A DNA stretch of 42,998 bases from Candidatus Anaerobutyricum avicola (GTDB lineage: Bacteria; Bacillota; Clostridia; Lachnospirales; Lachnospiraceae): positions 1-42,998 of the forward strand of contig DXGQ01000020.1 in the NCBI GenBank assembly GCA_019113845.1, read 5' to 3'. Position 1 is the stretch's first letter; every line of letters starts with the position of its first letter. Below are positions 33,416 through 42,998 of this stretch, one piece after another. The position numbers were made by a program, and so were the translations under genes. Under the pieces are notes generated by a model. That model worked only from the letters and a program-made list of their open reading frames with translations. It had not been told where the DNA came from and searched no databases.

Positions 33416-34087
33416 ATGATAAAGGTACTGATCGCAGACGACCAGGAACTGATGCGGCAGAGTCTGCAGATTATTCTTGGCATGGAAAATGACATTGAGG
33501 TGAGCGGCGCGGTGGAAAACGGGCTGGAAGTCATCCGGGCGGTGCGTAAGGAGAAACCGGACGTTATTCTGATGGACATCCGCATGCCGGAGATGGACGG
33601 CGTCGTCTGCACCCAGATCATCAAGGAGAACTATCCGAATATCCGTATCATCATACTCACGACCTTTGATGACGATGAGTATGTCTTTAACGCCCTGAAA
33701 TACGGAGCCAGCGGTTATCTGCTGAAAGGAATCTCCACAAAGGAGCTGGCAGAGGCTATCCGGAAGGTATACCATGGAACAGCCATGATCAATGAAGATA
33801 TCGCTTCCAAGGTGGTAAAGCTCTTCTCGAAGATGGCACAGAGCAATCTCGCCATTCAGGTGGACGAGACGCAGACGGCGGATTTAAAGCCTGCCGAGTG
33901 GCGGATCATCACCCTGGTGGGACGGGGCATGTCCAACAAGGAAATCGCGGGAAAGCTGGGACTTTCGGACGGGAGCGTGCGAAACAGTTTGAGCACGATC
34001 CTGAGTAAATTAAATCTGCGGGACCGCACACAACTTGCCATCTGGGCCGTACAGACAGGAGCGGTCAACCGGGATCTGGAGGAGTGA
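33416..34087 (+). CDS. NarL/LuxR-type response regulator
   Basis: This 223-residue partner of the preceding kinase has a receiver domain (1-120) with D8-D9 and the phosphoacceptor Asp54 in ILMDIRMPEMDG. The C-terminal LuxR helix-turn-helix (about 155-215) has GMSNKEIAGKLGLSDGSVRNSL. The ATG at 33416 is preferred: GGAGG (33403-33407) is well placed, while the ATG at 33371 directly after the kinase stop has no ribosome site. Likely targets are the downstream PTS and lacZ promoters. An inverted repeat at 35539-35568 is a candidate binding site. Confidence 0.93.
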   Translation: MIKVLIADDQELMRQSLQIILGMENDIEVSGAVENGLEVIRAVRKEKPDVILMDIRMPEMDGVVCTQIIKENYPNIRIIILTTFDDDEYVFNALKYGASGYLLKGISTKELAEAIRKVYHGTAMINEDIASKVVKLFSKMAQSNLAIQVDETQTADLKPAEWRIITLVGRGMSNKEIAGKLGLSDGSVRNSLSTILSKLNLRDRTQLAIWAVQTGAVNRDLEE

Positions 34088-34108
34088 GGAAGATGAAGGA
34101 GAAAGAAT

Positions 34109-35503
34109 ATGAGGGAGATGTCTGTGGAGACAAAAATCAAGGGCGGAGAGGACGATAGAAAGCCTGCAAAGGAGAAAAGAAATCTGCTGTTATGCATTTC
34201 CTGCGCCCTGCTCTGCCTGTTCATTTTTCTTTTATGGACCGGGCTGGAAAAGGAGATCATCGGAAAAGACCGGGACGTCCTGACAATCGGCGTGTTTTCG
34301 GACAGCTACTGGAACGTGCAGAACGGATATTCTTACCGGATTGTGGATGACGCCATCGAGGTGTTTGAGGAAGAACATCCCGGTGTGAAAGTGCAATATA
34401 CAAGCGGGGTTCTGAAGGACGATTATTCTGAATGGATGGCAGAAGAGTTGATGGAGGAGAACGCGCCGGACGTATTCTTTGTGCTGGGCGATGACTTCAG
34501 CAGTTTTGTGGATGCCGGAGCGCTAAAAGAGCTGACTTCGTTTATGGAAGAAGACACGGATTTTCACACAGATGCCTTTTATTCCTCGGCGCTGGCCTGC
34601 GGCGCCGAGGGCGGGAGACAGTACGCCCTGCCCTTTGAGTGTGCTCCGAAGCTGATGTTTGTAAACAAAACGATACTGGATAGTGAAGGGATTCCAATGC
34701 CGGACAATGACTGGACCTGGGATGATTTTTATGCAATCTGTGAGAAAGTGACAAAAGATACGGACGGAGACGGAATGACAGATCAGTTTGGCGAGATTGG
34801 CTATACCTGGGTAGAAGCGCTGGAATCCAACGGTATCCGGCTGTTTGACCCGAAAGGGACGGAATGTCATCTGACGGAGCCGGGCGTTGAGGCAGCTCTT
34901 AATTTTATAGAGAAACTCAATGAACTGTCGGATGGCTATGAGGTTTCGGAGAGAGATTTTGATTTGGGAAATGTGGCGTTTCAGCCCATGTCTTTTTCGG
35001 AGTTTCGGGCGTATCAGCCGTATCCCCTCAGTGTGAAAAAATATTCCGGCTTTCAGTGGGGATGTATTCCGATGCCTTCCGGCAGTCAGGGAGATAATAT
35101 CTCCACTCTGGATACCTTGCTTGTCGGTATGAATAAAAAGACGATTCATGCGGACTGGGCATGGGACTTTATGAAGATTCTTACCAGCGAGCCGAGGATT
35201 CAGGCGGAGATCTTTGATTATTCCGAAGGAGTCTCAGTCCTACGGTCGGTGACAGAATCGGAGCAGACCCTCCAAAGTCTTATCGAAGATTCCGGCAGTG
35301 AAGAGAGCCTGAATCTTTCTATTTTAAGCAAAGTGGTGGAGAAGTCGCTGGTTTCCATTCGCTTTCCGGGTTATCAGAGAGCCCGGGAGCGTGTCAGTGA
35401 GGCGGTCAGTGAGATCATCGAAGGGGATGGAAATATTAATATGGAGCTGATCATATGGAATCGGGAAATTAACCGCTTTCTGGAAGAACAAAATGACAGA
35501 TAG
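34109..35503 (+). CDS. Membrane-anchored extracellular solute-binding protein
   Basis: This 464-residue protein belongs to the family 1 solute-binding (MalE-like) type. The N-terminal membrane segment (about 25-45, LLLCISCALLCLFIFLLW) lacks a convincing lipobox at the cleavage site. The binding domain includes FEEEHPGVKVQY, LPFECAPKLMFVNK and a calcium-loop-like DTDGDGMTD. No ABC permease is adjacent. Its place in the kinase-regulator operon suggests it is a co-receptor that binds sugar or oligosaccharide for the sensor, together with the RbsB-type protein. An alternative is that it feeds an ABC transporter encoded elsewhere. AAGGAG precedes the ATG. Confidence 0.88.
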   Translation: MREMSVETKIKGGEDDRKPAKEKRNLLLCISCALLCLFIFLLWTGLEKEIIGKDRDVLTIGVFSDSYWNVQNGYSYRIVDDAIEVFEEEHPGVKVQYTSGVLKDDYSEWMAEELMEENAPDVFFVLGDDFSSFVDAGALKELTSFMEEDTDFHTDAFYSSALACGAEGGRQYALPFECAPKLMFVNKTILDSEGIPMPDNDWTWDDFYAICEKVTKDTDGDGMTDQFGEIGYTWVEALESNGIRLFDPKGTECHLTEPGVEAALNFIEKLNELSDGYEVSERDFDLGNVAFQPMSFSEFRAYQPYPLSVKKYSGFQWGCIPMPSGSQGDNISTLDTLLVGMNKKTIHADWAWDFMKILTSEPRIQAEIFDYSEGVSVLRSVTESEQTLQSLIEDSGSEESLNLSILSKVVEKSLVSIRFPGYQRARERVSEAVSEIIEGDGNINMELIIWNREINRFLEEQNDR

Positions 35504-35538
35504 ATGTATAAGAAATACATGACTCGGAAAATGTGTTG

Positions 35539-35568
35539 TGAAAAATGCGGTAAAGATTACATTTTTCA
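35539..35568. promoter_or_regulatory. 9-bp inverted repeat upstream of the PTS genes
   Basis: TGAAAAATG (35539-35547) and CATTTTTCA (35560-35568) are exact inverted repeats with a 12-bp spacer. Their centres are 21 bp apart, two helical turns, as expected for a dimeric regulator. A possible -10 box (CATAAA, 35591-35596) would place the site around -65 to -35, an activator position. No good -35 is present, as is usual for activated promoters. Confidence 0.5.
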
Positions 35569-35601
35569 TAAGAAATTCTGACAAATGTAACATAAAACTC
35601 G

Positions 35602-35636
35602 TGACGCTTGTGAGATGAAACAGGCGTCATTTTTTT
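35602..35636 (+). terminator. Strong terminator just before the PTS EIIA gene
   Basis: TGACGCTTGT (35602-35611) pairs with ACAGGCGTCA (35620-35629) with one G-U pair, followed directly by T7 (35630-35636). It ends the sensing operon, but only 44 bp remain before the EIIA start and they hold no evident promoter. The PTS promoter is thus probably upstream of it, making it part of a leader. Confidence 0.85.
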
Positions 35637-35680
35637 GTATATTTATATCAGAATCCAAGAGAGAAAGGATGGGAAAAAGA

Positions 35681-36109
35681 ATGAAATATGTATTTTTAGT
35701 GAGTCACGGCGAGCTGGCCCACGGCATGCACACGGCTCTGGAAATGTTTTCCGGGGAAAACAGAGAAGACATCCTCTCCGTCGGTCTGAAAAACGGGATG
35801 GGCGCCGACGCCTTTGCCAATCAGGTTCGAGAGACGCTTTCCGTGGTGAAGCCGGAAGATGAGATTCTTCTTTTTGCGGATCTGGTCGGCGGTTCCCCGC
35901 TCACCAATGCGGCGAATGTGGTGGCGGAGATGGGGCTTCTTGAAAAGACCGTGATGTGCGGGGGAATGAATCTGCCTCTCGTATTAAACGCCGTCATCAT
36001 GAAGGACACGATGGAGGCAGAGGAGCTGCTCGATTCCATCATGCCGGAAGCAAAGGACGCAGTGCGGCGGTTCTTTGTGGAGGCGGAAGACGCAGAGGAA
36101 GATATCTGA
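35681..36109 (+). CDS. PTS mannose-family EIIA component
   Basis: This 142-residue soluble EIIA of the mannose family receives phosphate from HPr and passes it to EIIB. The active His9 lies in VSHGELAHGM, and LLFADLVGGSPLTNA is the family motif. The ATG at 35681 is chosen because the family sequence begins MKYVFLVSH and the ribosome site AAAGGATG is spaced for it; an ATG at 35669 abuts that site. EIIA and EIIB are separate genes here, unlike the fused ManX of E. coli. It starts the PTS run A-B-C-D. Confidence 0.94.
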   Translation: MKYVFLVSHGELAHGMHTALEMFSGENREDILSVGLKNGMGADAFANQVRETLSVVKPEDEILLFADLVGGSPLTNAANVVAEMGLLEKTVMCGGMNLPLVLNAVIMKDTMEAEELLDSIMPEAKDAVRRFFVEAEDAEEDI

Positions 36110-36138
36110 TAAGAAAGAGAGTTAAAGGAGGATAAAAA

Positions 36139-36633
36139 ATGGCAGTATCATTTATTCGTGTGGACGATCGTATGATTCATGGACAGACCTGTACAAGATG
36201 GGCGCTGGAGTACCCTTGCGACGGACTGATCGCCGTAAACAACACAGCGGCCAAGAATCCGGTGCTGAAAGCGGCGTACAAGAGCGCCAGCGGAAAGAAG
36301 ACCTTTGTCTGGTCGCTGGATGATTTCAAGGCGAAATCCGATAAGGTCTTAAAGAGCAAAGATAATTATTTTCTGATCACAAAAAATCCGGTGGATATGA
36401 AAAAGATCCTCGTGGACCAGGGATTTAAGCCTGGCGTCAACACGGTGATCATCGGCCCTTGCAACGACAGACCGGGCGCCACGAAACTGGGCAATAACCA
36501 GTCCATCACCCAGGAAGAGGCGCAGGCGCTGGAAGATATCATGAACGCCGGATATGAGGTGGAGTTTGCTCTTCTTAAAGAGGAAGCCATCGGAAACTGG
36601 AAGAAATTCCGCGGACAATTTGGATTTCACTAG
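36139..36633 (+). CDS. PTS mannose-family EIIB component
   Basis: This 164-residue EIIB carries the phosphate from EIIA to the sugar bound by EIIC-EIID. The active His14 lies in VDDRMIHGQT, the family signature, and VNNTAAKNP follows. AAAGGAGG precedes the ATG, 29 bp after EIIA. The sugar could be mannose, glucose, N-acetylglucosamine, galactosamine or sorbose; sequence alone does not decide. Confidence 0.95.
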   Translation: MAVSFIRVDDRMIHGQTCTRWALEYPCDGLIAVNNTAAKNPVLKAAYKSASGKKTFVWSLDDFKAKSDKVLKSKDNYFLITKNPVDMKKILVDQGFKPGVNTVIIGPCNDRPGATKLGNNQSITQEEAQALEDIMNAGYEVEFALLKEEAIGNWKKFRGQFGFH

Positions 36634-36648
36634 GGGAGGTACACGGTA

Positions 36649-37485
36649 ATGGAAATTAGTTGGATACAGGCGATATTACTTGGATTATGTGCCTGCCTGT
36701 CCAGTATGCCTGGTATGGGAGGTTCATCCATCGGTAACTATACATTGGGAAGACCGCTGGTCGGAGGACTTGTCTGCGGTCTCATTCTCGGAGATATCAC
36801 CACCGGTATTCTGGTGGGATGTGCGATGCAGGTGGTTTACATCGCTCTGGTAACGCCGGGCGGAACCGTCTCCGCTGACGTTCGTGCCGTCAGCTACATC
36901 GGTATCCCTCTCGCCATGGCAGCGCTCAGCAGTTACGGGCTGGACGCCGCGACATCAGAGGGAACGGCTCTTGCCACTTCCTTCGGTACGATGGTAGGAA
37001 CGCTTGGTACCGTATTATTCTACGGAACGGCGACCATCAACCTGGTATGGCAGCATATGGGCTGGAGAGCTGTGGAAAAGAGACAGTACAAAAAACTGTA
37101 TCTGATCGACATGGGACTTCCGTGGATCTCCCATCTGATCTGCTCTTTCATCCCTACCGTCATCATGTGTAAACTTGGAGCAGACGTCGTTGAGATGATC
37201 AAGACTGCGCTTCCGATGGACGGACTGGCAATGAAGACATTGTTCACCGTTGGTTCTCTTCTTCCTTGCGTAGGTATCGCGATTCTTTTAAAACAGATCG
37301 TCAAAAAGGCGACAGATTTCATTCCATTCCTGTTCGGCGTTGTTCTGGCAGCATCCCTCGGGGTGAATCTGGTTTCCGCAACAGTGATCGCGGGAATGTT
37401 CGCGATCATCACCTACAAACTGAAATTACTGCTTCTGACGAAAAACAGCGGAGCGGCTGACGACGATGATGAGGAGGAAATATGA
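36649..37485 (+). CDS. PTS mannose/sorbose-family EIIC component
   Basis: This 278-residue membrane subunit forms the sugar channel with EIID. It has about seven hydrophobic segments and starts MEISWIQAILLGLCACLSSMP. The stretches GRPLVGGLVCGLILGD and GTVSADVRAVSYIGIPLAMA are typical of EII-Sor family members. GGGGAGG precedes the ATG. The C-terminus ends in an acidic run (DDDDEEEI), and its stop lies 1 bp before the EIID start. Confidence 0.95.
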   Translation: MEISWIQAILLGLCACLSSMPGMGGSSIGNYTLGRPLVGGLVCGLILGDITTGILVGCAMQVVYIALVTPGGTVSADVRAVSYIGIPLAMAALSSYGLDAATSEGTALATSFGTMVGTLGTVLFYGTATINLVWQHMGWRAVEKRQYKKLYLIDMGLPWISHLICSFIPTVIMCKLGADVVEMIKTALPMDGLAMKTLFTVGSLLPCVGIAILLKQIVKKATDFIPFLFGVVLAASLGVNLVSATVIAGMFAIITYKLKLLLLTKNSGAADDDDEEEI

Positions 37486-37486
37486 T

Positions 37487-38323
37487 ATGGAAAAGAAATT
37501 ATCCAAAAAAGCGTTGAGTAAATCTTTTCATAACTGGTACTACGGCCATCTGACCTGTTTCTCCCAGGAACATATGCAGACATTCGGCTATCTGTGTGCC
37601 ATGCTTCCGCTGGTGGAAGAATTATATGATAACGAAGACGATAAAGCAAAAGCTATGAACACATACACGGCTTTCTTTAACACAGAGCCGCAGCTTGGTT
37701 CCGTCATCGTCGGAATCACAGCCGGTCTGGAGGAAGCGAGAGCAAGCGGACAGGACGATGTGGACGAGGAGACGATCAACGGTCTTCGTGCCGGTCTGAT
37801 GGGTCCGATCGCAGGTATCGGCGATTCTCTGGTCGTTGGAACGATCATCCCGATCCTCCTCGGTATCGCCATGGGTATGTCCACAGGCGGTTCCCCGCTG
37901 GGCGCTATTTTCTACATTATCGTGTGGAACCTGTTTGCCTACTTCGGCATGAAATTCATGTATTATAAGGGATACGAGCTGGGCGGAAAGGCCGTTGATT
38001 TCCTCATCGGCGCCCAGGGCGAAGCGCTCCGTGACGCCATCACCACACTGGGCGGCATCGTCATCGGCGCCGTATCCGCCACATGGGTCAGTGTAAAAAC
38101 ATCGCTGCAGTTGATCAGCGCGGAGACCGGAGAGGCCTACGTGGTATTACAGGATCAGCTGGACGCCGTATTTCCAGGTTTACTGACTACGTTATTTATC
38201 ATTTTCTGCTGGTTTTTAATGTCCAAAAAGCAGATGTCACCAATCAAAGTCATGCTTCTTCTGGTAGTGATCGCCTTTGTCGGCGTCCTTGTCGGATTCT
38301 TTGATCCGGGCCTGGCTTACTAA
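37487..38323 (+). CDS. PTS mannose-family EIID component
   Basis: This 278-residue membrane subunit is unique to the mannose family and partners EIIC. The N-terminal cytoplasmic part includes KALSKSFHNWYYGH and FNTEPQLGSVIVGI. GLMGPIAGIGDSLVVGTIIPI is the EIID signature region, and further membrane segments follow. The ATG at 37487 has GAGGAGG at good spacing, and the start lies 1 bp after the EIIC stop. Confidence 0.95.
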   Translation: MEKKLSKKALSKSFHNWYYGHLTCFSQEHMQTFGYLCAMLPLVEELYDNEDDKAKAMNTYTAFFNTEPQLGSVIVGITAGLEEARASGQDDVDEETINGLRAGLMGPIAGIGDSLVVGTIIPILLGIAMGMSTGGSPLGAIFYIIVWNLFAYFGMKFMYYKGYELGGKAVDFLIGAQGEALRDAITTLGGIVIGAVSATWVSVKTSLQLISAETGEAYVVLQDQLDAVFPGLLTTLFIIFCWFLMSKKQMSPIKVMLLLVVIAFVGVLVGFFDPGLAY

Positions 38324-38340
38324 AAACGGGAGGGAACACC

Positions 38341-38631
38341 ATGAACGTAAATGAAAAAAATAATATTATAAGAGAAGCGCAGCAGCAGACAGCGGCTCTC
38401 AAAAAAATCAGCCGGTGGAAAATGATCGCCATGGCTGTCTCCACCCTGGGGGTGGCGCTGGCCTACGCAGGTTTTGCCGGATTCATACAATCTCCTCCTC
38501 TTGGCGTTCTTGGTGTTGCCGTCACCGTGATCGCGGCGGGAGCGGCTCTTATTTTCAATCTGGGCTTGAAAAATGGCAGAAGAAATGTTACAAAGATGCT
38601 GAAAATATTGGAAGGAGACAGGACAGCATGA
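38341..38631 (+). CDS. Small two-helix membrane protein linked to the PTS
   Basis: This 96-residue protein has a polar N-terminus (1-26, Gln/Lys-rich), two membrane helices (about 28-49 and 53-72) and a basic C-terminal tail. GGGAGG precedes the ATG, 17 bp after EIID, and its stop overlaps the next start (ATGA), so it belongs to the operon. I recognise no family. A small accessory or stabilising subunit of the EIICD complex, in the manner of ManO-type or YajQ-independent small PTS partners, is possible but is only inference from position. Confidence 0.75.
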   Translation: MNVNEKNNIIREAQQQTAALKKISRWKMIAMAVSTLGVALAYAGFAGFIQSPPLGVLGVAVTVIAAGAALIFNLGLKNGRRNVTKMLKILEGDRTA

Positions 38632-39455
38632 AATACAGATTACTATGCCTTGACCTTGACGGAACGCTCTTAGACAGCGAGAAGGTATTGCGCCCGAAAG
38701 AGATCGAAGCCATCCGGAGGGCGGCAGCGGCCGGCGCCCGCATTGTATTAAACTCAGCCAGAATGCCGGCAGGCGTGGAACCGACCGAACAGGCGCTGGG
38801 CGTTCCGTGCATCAAGATCTGCGACGGCGGTTCCTACATCCTGGATGGGAATACCTGCATAAGCTCTGTACATTTCTCCGCGCAGTCCATGAGGGACATT
38901 TACAGAAAATGTGCGGTCAAATATCAGATCAACCTCTGGATCTTTCAGGACAGAGACTGGTATGTCACAGGAATGGACGACCGCACCCGGAAGGAGATCG
39001 AGATCATCGGATGCCGCCCGCAGTTTGCCGATGCGGAAGAACTGGCGGACCGGTGGGAAGCAGAGAAGACCGGACCGAGCAAGCTTTTGCTTAATGCCAG
39101 GCCGGACGTGATCGACAAGATCAAAGGAGAGATGGAGGAAAATATCCGACAGGGAATCTGGACGGACATCTCCATGGCAAAGTCTGCCGACTTCTTTCTG
39201 GAGATCTTTCCGGCCAACATTGACAAAGGGTCAGTCCTTCGCAGTGTCAGCCAGCTTGAAAACATTCCGCTTTCCGAGACGGCAGCCTTTGGCGACCACG
39301 AGATGGATATCCCGATGATCCGCGCCGCCGGTCTCGGCGTAGCCATGGAAAATGCGGTGCCTCCGTTAAAAGACATCGCCGATTACATCACCCTCTCCAA
39401 CGATGCGGACGGCGTGGCATTTGCCATCGACCGTATGCTGGAAGGGACATTATAA
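38628..39455 (+). CDS. Cof-type HAD-family phosphatase in the PTS operon
   Basis: This 275-residue HAD hydrolase has motif I DLDGTLLDSE near residue 9 and the acidic motif FGDHEMDIPMI near the C-terminus. The cap is of the Cof type. It overlaps the preceding gene by ATGA with AAGGAG upstream, so it is surely co-expressed with the PTS. A role in removing phosphate from the imported sugar phosphate, to relieve sugar-phosphate stress or release a free sugar, is inferred from position. A second paralogue lies at 6184-6996. A terminator follows. Confidence 0.9.
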   Translation: MKYRLLCLDLDGTLLDSEKVLRPKEIEAIRRAAAAGARIVLNSARMPAGVEPTEQALGVPCIKICDGGSYILDGNTCISSVHFSAQSMRDIYRKCAVKYQINLWIFQDRDWYVTGMDDRTRKEIEIIGCRPQFADAEELADRWEAEKTGPSKLLLNARPDVIDKIKGEMEENIRQGIWTDISMAKSADFFLEIFPANIDKGSVLRSVSQLENIPLSETAAFGDHEMDIPMIRAAGLGVAMENAVPPLKDIADYITLSNDADGVAFAIDRMLEGTL

Positions 39456-39504
39456 TGACTTACAGATTATCTCAAAATTAACAGAATATATCACATCCTG
39501 AAAA

Positions 39505-39538
39505 GGACCGCTGCAAAACTGTGCAGTGGTTCTTTTTT
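39505..39538 (+). terminator. Terminator of the PTS operon
   Basis: GGACCGCTGCA (39505-39515) pairs with TGCAGTGGTTC (39522-39532) with G-U and one mismatch tolerated, followed by T6. Confidence 0.85.
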
Positions 39539-39544
39539 AAATAG

Positions 39545-42847
<3,303 letters not shown>

Positions 42848-42873
42848 AACAAGAAATAAAATATGAAAAAGGA

Positions 42874-42921
42874 GCTGTCGCATCATTGATTAAGAAATCA
42901 TAGATGCGGCAGCATCTTTTT
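42874..42921 (+). terminator. Terminator of lacZ
   Basis: GCTGTCGCATC (42874-42884) pairs with GATGCGGCAGC (42903-42913) with one G-U pair, and TGATT/AATCA extends it inside. T-rich sequence follows. The remaining bases to 42998 are AT-rich with no feature I can support. Confidence 0.85.
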
Positions 42922-42998
42922 GCCCTTTTTGATCCAAAATATTTGTTTCATTTGTTCTATTTCTGTAAAAAAGCAAACTTTAATAAACCTTTTCCGCA

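Noticed and set aside
35578-35606. CTGACA at 35578 as a -35 box for the PTS genes
   Set aside because: The position 17 bp downstream is GTGACG, not a -10 box. No sigma-54 type TGGCAC-N5-TTGCA element is present either.
38415-38627. N-terminal extension of the HAD gene from 38415
   Set aside because: It overlaps the small membrane protein out of frame; the HAD family sequence and ribosome site point to ATG 38628.

Overview
The window looks like chromosomal DNA of a Gram-positive anaerobe of the Clostridia, most likely Lachnospiraceae. This is inferred from several things: a T-box-controlled threonyl-tRNA synthetase, strong GGAGG ribosome sites, sigma-A promoters, the block uvrC-hprK-ROK kinase-murB-rapZ-whiA-HPr, a mannose-family PTS and LytTR/GHKL signalling. 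Base composition is moderate and even, and I see no phage, IS element, tRNA, rRNA or CRISPR array. No species can be named from the sequence alone.

Layout. Positions 1-150 form a long rod-like inverted repeat that may be a structured RNA. Next come a sigma-A promoter, a threonine T-box leader and thrS (687-2471). A LytTR response regulator, a GHKL sensor kinase and a CPBP membrane protease follow (2619-6036), then a Cof-type HAD phosphatase and a divergent DeoR-family repressor (6184-7826). A small membrane protein and dnaE (8017-11970) and pfkA (12066-13058) come next. A convergent iron-type alcohol dehydrogenase reads on the minus strand (13258-14388). The interval 14389-14937 is gene-free. 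It holds divergent promoters, a palindrome, a strong hairpin and three 110-bp tandem repeats in the rpe leader.

A housekeeping block follows: rpe, an Mrp/NBP35 Fe-S carrier ATPase, ftsH (with a repeat-built C-terminal tail), uvrC, hprK, a ROK glucokinase, murB, rapZ, whiA and an HPr-like protein. The HPr-like protein keeps Ser46 but has Asp in place of the phosphorylatable His15, so it looks like a regulatory (Crh-type) partner of the neighbouring HPr kinase rather than a PTS phosphocarrier. A convergent zinc-ribbon membrane protein (26390-27286, minus) closes the block. fruK-fruA (27608-30618) is a fructose PTS operon without an adjacent FruR.

The right quarter (30868-42921) looks like a sugar sensing, uptake and hydrolysis locus. 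It starts from a near-consensus promoter. It encodes a membrane-anchored RbsB-type sugar-binding protein, a HisKA_3 kinase, a NarL-type regulator and a second membrane-anchored solute-binding protein, with no ABC permease. After a 177-bp regulatory gap it encodes mannose-family PTS EIIA, EIIB, EIIC and EIID, a 96-residue two-helix membrane protein, a HAD sugar phosphatase and, from a separate promoter, a GH2 beta-galactosidase. The simplest reading is that the binding proteins sense an extracellular sugar for the two-component pair, which switches on the PTS. The imported sugar phosphate, or a galactoside, is then processed by the HAD phosphatase and the beta-galactosidase. The gap between the sensing and transport halves holds a 9-bp inverted repeat spaced at two helical turns and a strong terminator inside the probable leader.
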